Positions 34,573 to 43,585 of a DNA stretch of 64,000 nucleotides are shown piece after piece. This stretch comes from Burkholderiales bacterium (lineage in GTDB: Bacteria > Pseudomonadota > Gammaproteobacteria > Burkholderiales > SG8-41), in NCBI GenBank assembly GCA_019634975.1, contig JAHCAI010000001.1, positions 372,001 through 436,000 on the forward strand, read 5' to 3'. How positions within the stretch are numbered: the stretch's first letter is position 1; each line of letters starts with the position of its first letter. Position numbers and translations under genes: made by a program. The notes beneath the pieces were generated by a model. It was not told where the DNA came from, did no database searches, and saw nothing but the letters and a program-made list of their open reading frames with translations.

Positions 34573-35769
34573 ATGACTGCAAAAACCCAACGCCGCGGCC
34601 CGCTGTCGCGCTTCCGTGTGATCGACCTGACCCGCGTGCGCTCCGGCCCGACGGCCGTGCGCCAGCTCGCCGACTGGGGCGCCGACGTGATCAAGATCGA
34701 GACGCCCCCGGGACTCAACCTGTCCGACGGCTGGGGCGGCAAGCGCACCGGCGCCGACTTCCAGAACCTGCACCGCAACAAGCGCGGCTTCACGCTGAAC
34801 CTGAAGGATCCCGACGGCCTGAAGATTTTCATGAAGCTGGTCGAAAAATCCGATGTCGTCGCCGAGAACTACCGCCCCGACGTCAAGAACCGGCTCGGCA
34901 TCGACTACGACTCGCTGAAGAAGGTCAACAAGAAGATCATCCTCGCCAGCATTTCGGGCTTCGGCCAGAGCGGCCCCTATGCCAAGCGCCCGGGTTTCGA
35001 CCAGGTGACCCAGGGCATGGGCGGGCTGATGGCGATCACCGGCGAGCCGGGCCGCGGCCCGATGCGCGCCGGCTGCGCGGTGTCGGATTCGGCGGCCGGC
35101 CTCTATTGCGCGCTGGGCATCATGACCGCGCTGCTCGAGCGCGAGGAATCGGGCGAAGGCCAGTGGGTCGAGGTGTCGCTGCTCAACGCGATGATCGCGC
35201 TGCTCGACTTCCAGGCCGCGCGCTGGACCGTCGAGCATGAGGTCCCGGAACAGGCCGGCAACGACCATCCGACCTCGATCCCGACCGGCGTGTTCCAGAC
35301 CAGCGACGGCTACATGAACATCGCCGCCGGCGACAACGAAATGTTCGCCCGGCTGTGCAAGGCGCTCGGCGCCGACGGACTGAACGAAAAGCCCGAGTAC
35401 AAGGACCGTTCCGCGCGCTCGAAGAACCGCGCCGCGCTGAACAAGGAACTGCAGGCGCTGATGATCCAGAAGGACAAGGCCTACTGGACCGCGCGCTTCG
35501 AGGAATGCGGCGTCGCCGGCGGGCCGATCTACAAGATGGACGAGGTCTTTGCCGATCCGCAGGTGCAGTACAACAAGATGGCGGCGCCGCTGCACATTCC
35601 CGGCGTCGGCGACGTTGCCGTGATCAACCAGCCGTTCCGCCTGTCGCGCACGCCGCACGAGATCCGCAGCGCGACGCCCGACTGCGGCCAGCACACCGAC
35701 GAGATCCTGCGCGAGCTGGGCTACCGCGACGGCGAGATCGCCGACCTGCACAAGCGCAACGTGGTTTGA
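34573..35769 (+). CDS. CaiB/BaiF (class III) CoA transferase
   Basis: A 398-residue class III CoA transferase. It shows FRVIDLTRVRSGP (N-terminus), the RNKRGFTLNLKDP segment, VVAENYRPDV, the GFGQSGPYAKRPGFDQVTQGMGG region and CAVSDSAAG, whose Asp is the acyl-carrying residue. Members swap CoA between carboxylic acids such as formate, oxalate, carnitine or succinate derivatives. The gene stands alone between glcD (divergent) and an E-family repeat, so its substrate cannot be inferred with confidence. A role beside glycolate metabolism is possible. Confidence 0.93.
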   Translation: MTAKTQRRGPLSRFRVIDLTRVRSGPTAVRQLADWGADVIKIETPPGLNLSDGWGGKRTGADFQNLHRNKRGFTLNLKDPDGLKIFMKLVEKSDVVAENYRPDVKNRLGIDYDSLKKVNKKIILASISGFGQSGPYAKRPGFDQVTQGMGGLMAITGEPGRGPMRAGCAVSDSAAGLYCALGIMTALLEREESGEGQWVEVSLLNAMIALLDFQAARWTVEHEVPEQAGNDHPTSIPTGVFQTSDGYMNIAAGDNEMFARLCKALGADGLNEKPEYKDRSARSKNRAALNKELQALMIQKDKAYWTARFEECGVAGGPIYKMDEVFADPQVQYNKMAAPLHIPGVGDVAVINQPFRLSRTPHEIRSATPDCGQHTDEILRELGYRDGEIADLHKRNVV

Positions 35770-35815
35770 TGGTGTGTGACGGGGTGGCTGCCCGAAAGCG
35801 GTCACCTCCCGGTGT

Positions 35816-35930
35816 CGTCATTCCGGGCGCGCAAGGCGCGACCCGGAATCCAGGCGACAGCAAAGGCAATTTCCTGGATTCCGGTTTTGCCCCCCCAAGG
35901 GAACTTCCTTTGGGGTGCACCGGAATGACG
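35816..35930. repeat. Inverted repeat element GTCATTCCGG...CCGGAATGAC (copy 2)
   Basis: Shares its terminal inverted repeats with 8264-8347. The right part is interrupted by an insert (TTTTGCCCCCCAAGG followed by GAACTTCCTTTGGGGTGCA), which in reverse complement starts TGCACCCC and contains AAGG, like the insert in two family B copies. Confidence 0.65.
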
Positions 35931-35975
35931 GCGTTTGTGATGGCCTGCCGGCAACAGTGACAATCGGTGTAACGA

Positions 35976-36413
35976 ATGATCAGAATTGTTCAGGATGACA
36001 CTCCCCTCGGCGCACCGGTGTTCACCACGGTGATCCCGGTGCGCTGGGGCGACCTCGACGCCGAGGGGCATGTCAACAACACCGGCTTTTTCCGCTTCAT
36101 GGAAGAGACGCGCATGCGGTGGGTGTCCGGCCTCGGCATCCCGACGGTGCCGCCGCATCCGGTGATCGTGCTGCTCAACGCCGCCTGCCATTACCTCAGG
36201 CCGCTCGCTTACCCGGCGAGCGTCGAGGTCGCGCTGCATGCCGGACGCATTGGCCGCAGCAGCGTGCAGACCCACTACCGCTTGCGCCATGTCGAAGCGG
36301 GCGAACCCTGCGCCGAGGGATATGCGACGCTGGTCTGGTACGACCTGCAGCAGCAGAAATCCGTGCCGCTGCCCGATACGCTGCGCGCCGGGCTGGCCGC
36401 GACCGCCGCATGA
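35976..36413 (+). CDS. 4-hydroxybenzoyl-CoA thioesterase-like (hot-dog) acyl-CoA thioesterase
   Basis: A 145-residue single hot-dog thioesterase. It has VRWGDLDAEGHVNNT (Asp near residue 26, with the HVNN turn), ending near LVWYDLQQQKSVP. This places it in the 4HBT/YbgC group, which hydrolyses acyl-CoA thioesters in the cytoplasm. The start has no clear ribosome-binding box. Its stop overlaps the next start by 4 nt (ATGA). With the SnoaL-like and LVIVD genes it forms a three-gene set. Confidence 0.9.
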   Translation: MIRIVQDDTPLGAPVFTTVIPVRWGDLDAEGHVNNTGFFRFMEETRMRWVSGLGIPTVPPHPVIVLLNAACHYLRPLAYPASVEVALHAGRIGRSSVQTHYRLRHVEAGEPCAEGYATLVWYDLQQQKSVPLPDTLRAGLAATAA

Positions 36414-36802
36414 GCACCCTGTCCCCTGAATTGCAGGCGCTGTTCCGGCGCTTCGGCAAGGCTTTCAATGCCGGCGATGTCGAGGCCATTGCGGCCTGCG
36501 TCACGCCGGATTTCCGCTGGATCATGGCGCGCGGCCCCGAGGCGCCGCATGGCCGCATCGTCGAGGGCCGCGAGTCGCTGCGTGGCGCGCTGGCGGAGCG
36601 CGAGAGTGAACTTTCCGGCGTGCGCTTTTCCGAGGCGCAGGTGTTTGCGGCCGGTGAATTCGTTGTCGGCACCTTCCGCATGACCGCCACGCGCCGTGCC
36701 GACGGTGCCGCGGTCGACCTGCGCGGCTGCGACATCTACACCCTGCGTGACGGCCTGATCGCGAGCAAGGACAGCTACTGGAAGCAGGTCGCGGAGGACT
36801 GA
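36410..36802 (+). CDS. SnoaL/NTF2-like protein
   Basis: A 130-residue small protein with an NTF2-like cone fold: an N-terminal FRRFGKAFNAGDVEAIAACV helix pair, then FRWIMA, GRIVEGRESLR, GTFRMTATR and the final DIYTLRDGLIASKDSYWKQ. NTF2-like proteins form ligand pockets and may be isomerases or simple binders. No catalytic residues can be claimed. It overlaps the thioesterase by 4 nt and the next gene by 1 nt, so the three are translationally coupled. Confidence 0.85.
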   Translation: MSTLSPELQALFRRFGKAFNAGDVEAIAACVTPDFRWIMARGPEAPHGRIVEGRESLRGALAERESELSGVRFSEAQVFAAGEFVVGTFRMTATRRADGAAVDLRGCDIYTLRDGLIASKDSYWKQVAED

Positions 36803-38136
36803 TGCGGCTGCTGTCCGTGTTCGTGGCGGTGATGCTGGTACTGCCGGGGGCGGAACCGCATGCCGCCGAGTCGCGCGACATGGCGCTCGCGGGTTTTCAC
36901 GACCTGCAGGGCCGCGGGGCCTACCAGCCGGTGATCCACGAGCAGAACGGCCGCTGGATCGCTTACGTCGGACTGCACGCCGGCGGCGCGACAAACACCG
37001 TGACCGGCAGGCACGAGGACAACGGCACGCTGCTCGTCGATGTCAGCGATCCCGCGAAGCCGGCGACGCTGCACCACATCCCCGGGCCCCCCGGCGGCGA
37101 GGCGCAGATGGTGCGCGTCTGCAGCGGTCGCGACCTGCCGCGGGCGGCGCGAGACCGGGTCTACCTGCTGCGTTCCCATGGCCATTCCGCGCATGAAGTG
37201 TGGGATGTCACGCTGCCGGGGCCGCCGCAGCGCGTTGCCGTGGTCAGCGACGGGCTGCGCGGCACCCACAAGAGCTGGTGGGAATGCGACAGCGGCATTG
37301 CCTACCTCGTTTCGGGTGTGGCGGGCTGGCGCACCTCGCGCATGACCCAGGTCTTCGACCTCTCGGACCCGGCACGGCCCCGGCACCTCCGCGACTACGG
37401 CCTGCCGGGGCAGGAGCCGGGTGCCACGGGCCGCGTGCCGACGGGCTTGCACGGCCCGATTTCCACCGGGCGTGCCGGCAATCGCGTCTATTTCGGCCAC
37501 GGTACCTCGAGCGGCGGCATCCTGCAGATCGTTGATCGCGAACGGCTGCTGAACGGGGAAAAGGCGCCGACCCGGGCCAATCTGCTGGCACCCCAGGTCG
37601 GCCGTTTTGACCTGGATCCGGACTACGGCGCGCACACCGCCTTCCCGGTCCTCGGGATGACGGTGAGGGGGGCAGACGGCCGCACGGCGAAGCGTGATTT
37701 CGTCGCCGTGACCAACGAGGCACTGGCGGAGGGCTGCGGCGGTGCGCAGCAAAAGCTGTGGATGATCGATGTCACCGACGAGGCGAGGCCGAAGGTCGCC
37801 TCGACCTGGGCCTTCGATCCGAAGCCCGGCAATTTCTGCGCGCGGCCCGGGCGCATCGGCGCACACGCCTCCCACGAGAGTTTCAGCGACATTTACTACC
37901 GCCGCATCCTGTTCATCGCGCATTTCAACGCCGGCGTGCGCGCGGTCGACATCCGCGATCCGTACCGGCCGCGAGAGATCGCCTATTACGTGCCGGATGG
38001 CGGCGGCAGGGCGGTCACGACCAACAATGTCGAGGTCGACGACCGCGGTTATATCTACATCGTCGATCGCCACGGCCTGGGCATGCACATCCTGCGGCTC
38101 ACCGGTGCCGCCCGGCAGGCCGCGAATTTCCGCTGA
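36802..38136 (+). CDS. Secreted LVIVD-repeat beta-propeller-like protein
   Basis: A 444-residue exported protein (signal peptide MRLLSVFVAVMLVLPG...HAAE). It has repeating units like LLVDVSDPAKPA, VFDLSDPARPR, WMIDVTDEARPK and VDIRDPYRPREI, the LVIVD-type pattern of a periplasmic beta-propeller. Conserved His/Asp positions such as RSHGHSAHEVWD and HFNAGVRAVD are noted but have no assigned role. The start overlaps the SnoaL stop by one base. No enzyme activity is assigned; a scaffold, receptor or esterase-like role is possible. Confidence 0.82.
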   Translation: MRLLSVFVAVMLVLPGAEPHAAESRDMALAGFHDLQGRGAYQPVIHEQNGRWIAYVGLHAGGATNTVTGRHEDNGTLLVDVSDPAKPATLHHIPGPPGGEAQMVRVCSGRDLPRAARDRVYLLRSHGHSAHEVWDVTLPGPPQRVAVVSDGLRGTHKSWWECDSGIAYLVSGVAGWRTSRMTQVFDLSDPARPRHLRDYGLPGQEPGATGRVPTGLHGPISTGRAGNRVYFGHGTSSGGILQIVDRERLLNGEKAPTRANLLAPQVGRFDLDPDYGAHTAFPVLGMTVRGADGRTAKRDFVAVTNEALAEGCGGAQQKLWMIDVTDEARPKVASTWAFDPKPGNFCARPGRIGAHASHESFSDIYYRRILFIAHFNAGVRAVDIRDPYRPREIAYYVPDGGGRAVTTNNVEVDDRGYIYIVDRHGLGMHILRLTGAARQAANFR

Positions 38137-38145
38137 GCGGCAGGG

Positions 38146-38484
38146 TCAACCCCGCAGGTTCTGGCGGCGGCGCTGCTCGAGTTCGTCGCGGATTTTCTGG
38201 GCGAGATGCGGGTCGGTGACGTCGGCCGCGATGTCCGCGGGCTCGACCCAGGTGTGCTGCTTCATGGTCTCCGGGTCGGCGACCCGTTCGCGCTCCGCCT
38301 GGGCGCGCAGCGCGGCGGCGTATTTCAGGCGGTAATCGATGAATTTCCAGATGGCCCAGCCGGCAAGCAGCAGGCCGAGCGCCGCACTGGCATACATCAC
38401 GTTTTCCCAGAACGGCCGGCAGGCGGGTGCGGACATCGGCAGGCCGGTGCACATGGCGACGATATCGATCCAGCGTTCGAACAT
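38146..38484 (-). CDS. Small inner-membrane protein of unknown function
   Basis: A 112-residue protein with one hydrophobic helix (near 31-48, ASAALGLLLAGWAIWKF), an N-terminal CTGLPMSAPACR stretch and a charged C-terminal half with KIRDELEQRRRQNLRG. No family is recognised. It is convergent with the LVIVD gene, with 9 nt between the stops. Confidence 0.6.
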   Translation of the reverse strand: MFERWIDIVAMCTGLPMSAPACRPFWENVMYASAALGLLLAGWAIWKFIDYRLKYAAALRAQAERERVADPETMKQHTWVEPADIAADVTDPHLAQKIRDELEQRRRQNLRG

Positions 38485-38583
38485 CTGCGTGCCCCGTCCC
38501 GCGGTTGGAAATGCGCCGGCTGTCGCCGGTCGACGCTGCCAGTATAAGCCGGGTGCCGCCGCAACGGGACGCGGCGTTCCGGC

Positions 38584-39465
38584 TCAGAGACCCAGTGCCG
38601 AGAGGTCGAGTTTTCCGCCCTTCAGCGGAGGACACCAGAAATAGGCGCCGCTCAGCGGCCGGGTGAAGCGGAACAGTGCATCGGTGATGCCGTCCTCCTC
38701 GCCGACCATGCGCCGCAGCAGTGCCTCGAATGCGTCGAAACTCGCACCGAAGGCGGTGAACACCAGGCCGCAGCGTTCGCCTTCGGCCCAGGGCATCGAG
38801 CGGCGCAGCACGAAGGCTTCGGGATCGAAGCTCTCCTGCGCCGTGCGCTTCACGTGGGCTGAGGCCGGTGCATGGTCGAGTTCCTCGTTGTCGCTGCGGC
38901 GGCGGCCGAAGCAGTGGTCCTGCTCGCGGCGCGGCATTGCCTCGAAGCGGTGCAGGTCGTGCTCCCACTGCTGGATCGCGAGGAAGCTCGATCCGGCGAT
39001 GCCCTTGCGCCGGCTGACCGCCGTGGCCACGGCCTTGCGGCCCCTGGGATTCTCGGTGCCGTCCTCGTAGCCCGTCAGGTCGCGTCGGGCGCGGCCGTCG
39101 TAGGTGAAGGCGTCGATGACCTGGGTGCAGCGGAAGGCGCCGGACAGCAGGCCGTCGAGCCCGCGGTGGCGGTTGACGAGTTCGCCGCGGTCTTCTCCGC
39201 GCAGCCACAGCAGCAGCGCGGCCGGCGTCGACGGCACATCGATGCCGCGCCCGCTGAACTCTGGGAAAGCGCGCAGCTCCGGGATCTCGCGGCCCAGCGC
39301 CGAGACCAGCGACTGTCCGATGCCGGCGAACGTGCGTTCACCGTCGGTGACGCCACGCAGCCTGCGCAAGGCGGCACGCGGATCGCTGTCGGGGAGCAGC
39401 GTGTAGCTGGCGTAACGGGCGAGCGCGGGAATGGGCTGGAGTATGGCGGGCTGGCAGTCGGACAT
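38584..39465 (-). CDS. Dyp-type peroxidase
   Basis: A 293-residue heme peroxidase of the DyP family. It carries the signature GYEDGTENP (GxxDG, near 132), a candidate proximal His in ASAHVKRTAQE (near 204) and the C-terminal TRPLSGAYFWCPP. It lacks a Tat signal, so it belongs to the cytoplasmic branch. It uses H2O2 to oxidise dyes, phenolics or heme-like substrates and may be packaged in encapsulins, but no encapsulin gene is present here. It is a single gene on the minus strand before the LysR gene. Confidence 0.93.
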   Translation of the reverse strand: MSDCQPAILQPIPALARYASYTLLPDSDPRAALRRLRGVTDGERTFAGIGQSLVSALGREIPELRAFPEFSGRGIDVPSTPAALLLWLRGEDRGELVNRHRGLDGLLSGAFRCTQVIDAFTYDGRARRDLTGYEDGTENPRGRKAVATAVSRRKGIAGSSFLAIQQWEHDLHRFEAMPRREQDHCFGRRRSDNEELDHAPASAHVKRTAQESFDPEAFVLRRSMPWAEGERCGLVFTAFGASFDAFEALLRRMVGEEDGITDALFRFTRPLSGAYFWCPPLKGGKLDLSALGL

Positions 39466-39537
39466 GGCTTTGGGCGAGGCAAGCGTGTGGCGATGCCGGA
39501 AGTTATCACATCAACGCCCGATGACAGGAGCCGTTAC

Positions 39538-40440
39538 TCAATCGCAGTCATCGGGTCGAATCTGTGCGTATGCGCGTTTCGCCATTTCGGCGAGGATTAC
39601 GGCAGCCGTCGGACGGTGACGGTCGACGTGCCAGAGTATGGCTCCCGAGCGCCGCAGTTCCGGTGCCTGGATCCGTATCGTTGCCAGTCCCGGCGCGCCG
39701 GCAAGCGCGCGCCCGGCACAGATCGTCGCGAGCCGGCTGCAGCGTATCGTGGCCAGGGTTGCATCGCCGCTGCTCATCTCCATGACCACCCGGGGCGCCA
39801 CGCCCCGCGCCGCGAAGCAGTTTTCGATAAGCTGTCGCGACGGCGTGCCGGCCGGCCGCAGGATCAGGGGCATGTTCTCGAGCGCCTCCAGGCGGACTGA
39901 TGCGCGACCGTAAAGCTCGTGCTCGGGTCCGACGGCCAGCACCAGCGGCTCGGTAAACAGTTCTTCCGATACCAGCTTCTCCGAGGTCGCCGGCAGATAG
40001 GTGGTGATCGCGAAATCGATGTCACCGCTGCCCAGGGCATTTTCCATGTCGGCCAGCGACATTTGCTGCATCGACAGGCGGACCCCGGGGTGCGCACGGT
40101 GGAAATCCGCCAGCACTGCGGGAAGCAGGGAATTGCCGAAGGAGCGGAAGACGCCGATGCGCAGATGCCCGTGTATCAGACCCTCGAGCTCGTTGACGGA
40201 GGCCAGGCCGGATTCCAGTTCGTGCAATGCGCGCTGTGCATGACCGCGGAATATCCGTCCTGCCTCGGTGATCTGGATCGAGCGGCCGACCCGGTCAAAC
40301 AGCGGTGTGCCGATTTCCTGCTCCAGCTGCTTGATCTGGTGGGACAGCGTCGGCTGGGTGACGCGCAACGCCGCCGCCGCCTGGGTGAAGCTCAGTGTTT
40401 CCGCAATTTTCAGGAAATAGTGCAGGTGCCGCAGTTCCAT
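39538..40440 (-). CDS. LysR-type transcriptional regulator
   Basis: A 300-residue LysR regulator. The N-terminal helix-turn-helix is canonical (MELRHLHYFLKIAETLSFT, then AAAALRVTQPTLSHQIKQLE). The effector-binding domain includes LRIGVFRSFGNSLLP and DIDFAITTYL. An alternative start ten codons upstream would only add PSIDRHSKR-like residues; the usual MELR start is chosen. It is divergent from the TctC/cupin operon, the standard arrangement for a LysR activator of that operon, so its effector is probably the transported acid or a product. Confidence 0.94.
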   Translation of the reverse strand: MELRHLHYFLKIAETLSFTQAAAALRVTQPTLSHQIKQLEQEIGTPLFDRVGRSIQITEAGRIFRGHAQRALHELESGLASVNELEGLIHGHLRIGVFRSFGNSLLPAVLADFHRAHPGVRLSMQQMSLADMENALGSGDIDFAITTYLPATSEKLVSEELFTEPLVLAVGPEHELYGRASVRLEALENMPLILRPAGTPSRQLIENCFAARGVAPRVVMEMSSGDATLATIRCSRLATICAGRALAGAPGLATIRIQAPELRRSGAILWHVDRHRPTAAVILAEMAKRAYAQIRPDDCD

Positions 40441-40616
40441 GCGCTTGGAGTGCCTGTCTATAGATGGCATCGATCATTCTAATAAATAAAAAGCATTTGT
40501 TCTATGATGGTGTGCTGATTAAAGTGCCCGAAAAGCTGTGCGGGACAGGGCGCAGACCCTGCCGTGCATCTTCATGAACACAATCCGTGTTCTGGCACGA
40601 CAAAAAGGAGGAGCCC
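40441..40616. promoter_or_regulatory. Divergent control region between LysR gene and TctC/cupin operon
   Basis: About 175 nt between the LysR gene and the first TctC gene. It holds an AT-rich tract (AATAAATAAAAAGCATTTG) and TATGAT at 40503-40508, a candidate -10 for the plus strand. Partial symmetry around CATCGATC is possible LysR binding. An AAAGGAGGA ribosome-binding box precedes the TctC start. Confidence 0.45.
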
Positions 40617-41600
40617 ATGCAACATCGTTTGCTGGTCGTTTTGTCGCGGCGTTGCCTGATGATTCTGGCGGCGTCCCTGTTCGTGGCGATTCCCGGCCAT
40701 GCCGCGGAATGGAGTCCGGGCGACCGGGTGGTGCTGGCGACCCATGCGGGGCCCGGTTCGGGCATCGACATGTTCCTGCGCCAGGTCGCGAACGCCTGGG
40801 AAAAGAACAAGATCGTTACTTCCCGGATATCGATTGAAAACATGACCGGCGCCGGAGGCGACCGCGCGCGCCGCCATGTCGCGGTGCAAAGCCGTGGCAA
40901 CCCGAACGTGCTGATCGGCTTCACGCCGCAGATGATCGTCGGGCCGCTGAATGCGAAATCCGATGTCACAGTGAAGAGTTTCACGCCGGTTGCCATCGCC
41001 GTGGTCGAGCCGATGGTTCTTTATGTTCATGCCGGCTTGCCATGGAAAAACATGAAGGACATGATTTCCGCCGCCCGGCAGAAGCCGCGTGCGGTGCTGC
41101 AGGGCGGTGGCGGTTTCGGTGCGCCGCCTTCGATTGCCGGCCGTGACCTGGCGCGCGAAATGGGCGTGGAGTTTTCGTATACGCCTTTCCGCTCCAGCGC
41201 GGAGGCCGTCGTGGCCCTGCTCGGCGGGCACGTCCATTTCGTGCTCGAGCAGCCCTCGGAAACCGACCAGCATGTCAAGTCCGGCCGGCTGCGGCCGCTG
41301 GCGAGCCTTTATCCCTCGGACCTCTATCCCGGACTGCCGACCTTTGCCTCGCTCGGCTACAAGTTCCGCACGCTGAAGCAGTTCCGCGGCCTCATGGCGC
41401 CGCCGGGCATTCCGCCGGAAGCGGTGGCCTACTACGTTTCGGCGATGGAGCGCACCCGGCAGACCCCGGAGTGGAAAAACTACGTCAAGCAGAACGAGCT
41501 GGTGGAGGAATGGATAGTCGGCGCCGAGCTCGCCGCTTTCATAGACAGCGAGGAAAAGCTCTATGCCAAGGTTCTTGCCGAGATCGCATCCAGGAAGTAA
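40617..41600 (+). CDS. tctC: TctC-family binding protein, divergent subfamily (cupin operon, first gene)
   Basis: A 327-residue receptor with a signal peptide (MQHRLLVVLSRRC...FVAIPGHAAE). ATG at 40617 is used because AAAGGAGGA precedes it. It lacks the usual VPFPPGG loop and instead reads VVLATHAGPGSGIDMFLRQ. It keeps NKIV, RGNPNVLIGFTP and FSYTPFRSSAEA. It pairs with the second receptor at 44611-45594, which shares these changes. As first gene of the operon it should deliver the substrate to the TctBA channel at the end of the same operon. Confidence 0.88.
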   Translation: MQHRLLVVLSRRCLMILAASLFVAIPGHAAEWSPGDRVVLATHAGPGSGIDMFLRQVANAWEKNKIVTSRISIENMTGAGGDRARRHVAVQSRGNPNVLIGFTPQMIVGPLNAKSDVTVKSFTPVAIAVVEPMVLYVHAGLPWKNMKDMISAARQKPRAVLQGGGGFGAPPSIAGRDLAREMGVEFSYTPFRSSAEAVVALLGGHVHFVLEQPSETDQHVKSGRLRPLASLYPSDLYPGLPTFASLGYKFRTLKQFRGLMAPPGIPPEAVAYYVSAMERTRQTPEWKNYVKQNELVEEWIVGAELAAFIDSEEKLYAKVLAEIASRK

Positions 41601-41633
41601 GACGCAGCCACGCCACATGCCCCGGAGGTAGCC

Positions 41634-42461
41634 GTGCCGTTTTTCCGACTTCACGAGATGAAGCGCCACCACCTTAACCCGCACCTCTCCAGCGGCGAGG
41701 GCCCGGTGATCGAAGGCCAGTACATGTATTTCCGCATCAACATCAAGCGCGCGGGCACCGGTTCGGAGATGCATTACCACCCCAACGAACTGATGACCTT
41801 TCCGATCACCGGAAAGATCAACTGCGTGGTCGGCAAGGAGCGCCAGATCGTGCCTCCCGGCACCTTTGTCCACGTGCCTTCGTGCGCGCGCCACAGTTTC
41901 CGCGCGACCGAGGACGGCGAAGTGCAGTATCTCTACATCAAGGACCGCACCTGGACGCTGATCGGGTCCGCTGCCGACGAGTCGCTGCCCGACGAGGCGC
42001 CGTCGGCGACCCAGGTGGCGAAGGCCCTGAAGGAGGGCAAATGGCCGGGCAGGGACAAGGACCCGCAGAAATCGCAGGCGATCATTGAAGGTCTCGGGCG
42101 CTGCTTCTACCCGATGATCGATGCGCTCGATGCGCCTCCCGCCTCGGCGCATTGTGAACAGTGGGTGGAGGGGGAGAAGCTCGCCTTCGGGCTTGTCGAA
42201 TCGCCGGCCGGCTACGCACGGGCCAGCGAAGCCTCGCCGCACGAAATGTTCATTTACGTCATCCGGGGGGCGCTCGATGCCGAGGTCGACGGCGAGAAAA
42301 AGCGTGCCGCGTCCGGCGACCTCATCCACATGCCGAAAGGCAGGGCATGGCGCTGGAAGGTGGCGGGGAAGGATTTCGCACGCTACGCGATGGTGCGCTC
42401 CACGCCGAAACTGGAGGCCGAGATCGAACGCAACGGTGCCGCGGACAACTGGCGCGGCTGA
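41634..42461 (+). CDS. Cupin-domain protein, one intact and one degenerate domain
   Basis: A 275-residue protein, start GTG preceded by GGAGGTA. The first cupin has GSEMHYHPNELMTF (metal-type His pair) and VPSCARHSF. The second is degenerate: SPHEMFIYVIRGALDAEVDG lacks the HxH pair, and HMPKGRAW lacks the last His. It is homologous to the two bicupins that follow but more diverged; the first domain could still bind metal. It is likely an enzyme or sensor of the same pathway. Function unknown; a dioxygenase- or isomerase-like metalloenzyme is possible. Confidence 0.8.
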   Translation: MPFFRLHEMKRHHLNPHLSSGEGPVIEGQYMYFRINIKRAGTGSEMHYHPNELMTFPITGKINCVVGKERQIVPPGTFVHVPSCARHSFRATEDGEVQYLYIKDRTWTLIGSAADESLPDEAPSATQVAKALKEGKWPGRDKDPQKSQAIIEGLGRCFYPMIDALDAPPASAHCEQWVEGEKLAFGLVESPAGYARASEASPHEMFIYVIRGALDAEVDGEKKRAASGDLIHMPKGRAWRWKVAGKDFARYAMVRSTPKLEAEIERNGAADNWRG

Positions 42462-42490
42462 CGAAAACGGAAACGACGGAAGGAATGACC

Positions 42491-43477
42491 ATGAGCACCG
42501 CAACCCGGGAAAAAGTCCGCAAACGCTTCGTCTACAACCTCGACTCGCTGGAGGCCGTGCCGGAAGGCGTGAACAGCTGCGGCGTGGCGCCGAGCAGGCT
42601 GCTTTCCGGCGAGACACTGGAGACCGGCAAATCGACGACCCGCGGGCCCGTGCTCTCGGGAACCCATGTGCACGTGGCCTGGGTGGTGAAGCCGCGCGGC
42701 ACCGGCTCCAAGCTGCACACCCATCCCAACGAGCAGTTCAATTATGTGCTGAAGGGCACGCTGATCGCCGACATCGACGGCCAGGTGCTGCGTGTGCCCG
42801 CCGGCCATGTCATCCACATTCCGGCAGGCATACCGCATTCACATGTGGCCAGCCCGGAGGAGGATGTGCATTTCATCGCCGCCAAGGACACCCGCCACGG
42901 CATCGTCGGACCGCCGGTGGACGGCAAGCTCAACGGCCCGCGTGTGCTGAAGGGGTTCGACGGCAAGTCGGAGAACGAATGGCCGGTCGGTCCCGACGGG
43001 GAGCTTGTCGCGCAGAGCCCGCGGGTGTCGAAGGGGATGGTGCGTTACGTTTACAAATGGGACGAGCTCGACAAGGTGCCTGAGGGGCCCTGCAGCGCGA
43101 AGGTGCTGCCTGCGGGAAGGGTTTCCGGCAAGTCCTCCTCCTTCGGCGCCGCACTCGTCGGAGAAAAGATCCAGGTCGGGCTGATCCGCAAGGGGCGCGG
43201 TTCCGGCTCCAAGCTGCACACCCATCCCAACGAGCAGTTCAACCTGGTGCTGGAGGGGGCGCTGGTTGCCGATATCGACGGCCAGGAAGGGGTGATGGTG
43301 CCGCGCCACCACGCGATACACATGCCCGCCGGCGTGGTGCACTCCTGCGTTGCTTCAGCCGAGGGCGACGTGCTGTTCTTCGTGGCAAAGGACACCCGCC
43401 ACGGGCTTGCGGGCCCGCCGATTGACGGCATCGAAGATGGTCCGCGCTACCTGCCGGGTTTCGGTCCGAAGAAATAG
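42491..43477 (+). CDS. Bicupin protein (two intact metal-type cupin domains)
   Basis: A 328-residue protein made of two homologous halves. Each half starts with a VPEG-type strand (VYNLDSLEAVPEG, VYKWDELDKVPEG), carries HTHPNEQFN (His pair and Glu/Gln ligand candidates) and PAG..H, and ends in KDTRHG..GPP.DG. Half 1 has PAGIPHSH, half 2 has PAGVVHSC. Start MSTATREK is preferred because AAGGA sits 6 nt upstream. Very similar to the next gene (43586-44566), so a tandem duplication. Gentisate-dioxygenase-like and other bicupins share this plan, but no named family matches. Confidence 0.85.
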   Translation: MSTATREKVRKRFVYNLDSLEAVPEGVNSCGVAPSRLLSGETLETGKSTTRGPVLSGTHVHVAWVVKPRGTGSKLHTHPNEQFNYVLKGTLIADIDGQVLRVPAGHVIHIPAGIPHSHVASPEEDVHFIAAKDTRHGIVGPPVDGKLNGPRVLKGFDGKSENEWPVGPDGELVAQSPRVSKGMVRYVYKWDELDKVPEGPCSAKVLPAGRVSGKSSSFGAALVGEKIQVGLIRKGRGSGSKLHTHPNEQFNLVLEGALVADIDGQEGVMVPRHHAIHMPAGVVHSCVASAEGDVLFFVAKDTRHGLAGPPIDGIEDGPRYLPGFGPKK

Positions 43478-43585
43478 GCGCGACAGCTTCACCGCAGAAC
43501 CGCAGCGAACAGTTGCGGCAGGCCGGATTCGGGCGCATCGTCACCGTTCCGCAACCCGCCGCAAGCGCGACTGGAGGAGGACAGG

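Noticed and set aside
40572..42617. Minus-strand frame of 681 codons opposite the TctC and cupin genes
   Set aside because: Shadow frame covering two plus-strand genes with clear motifs.
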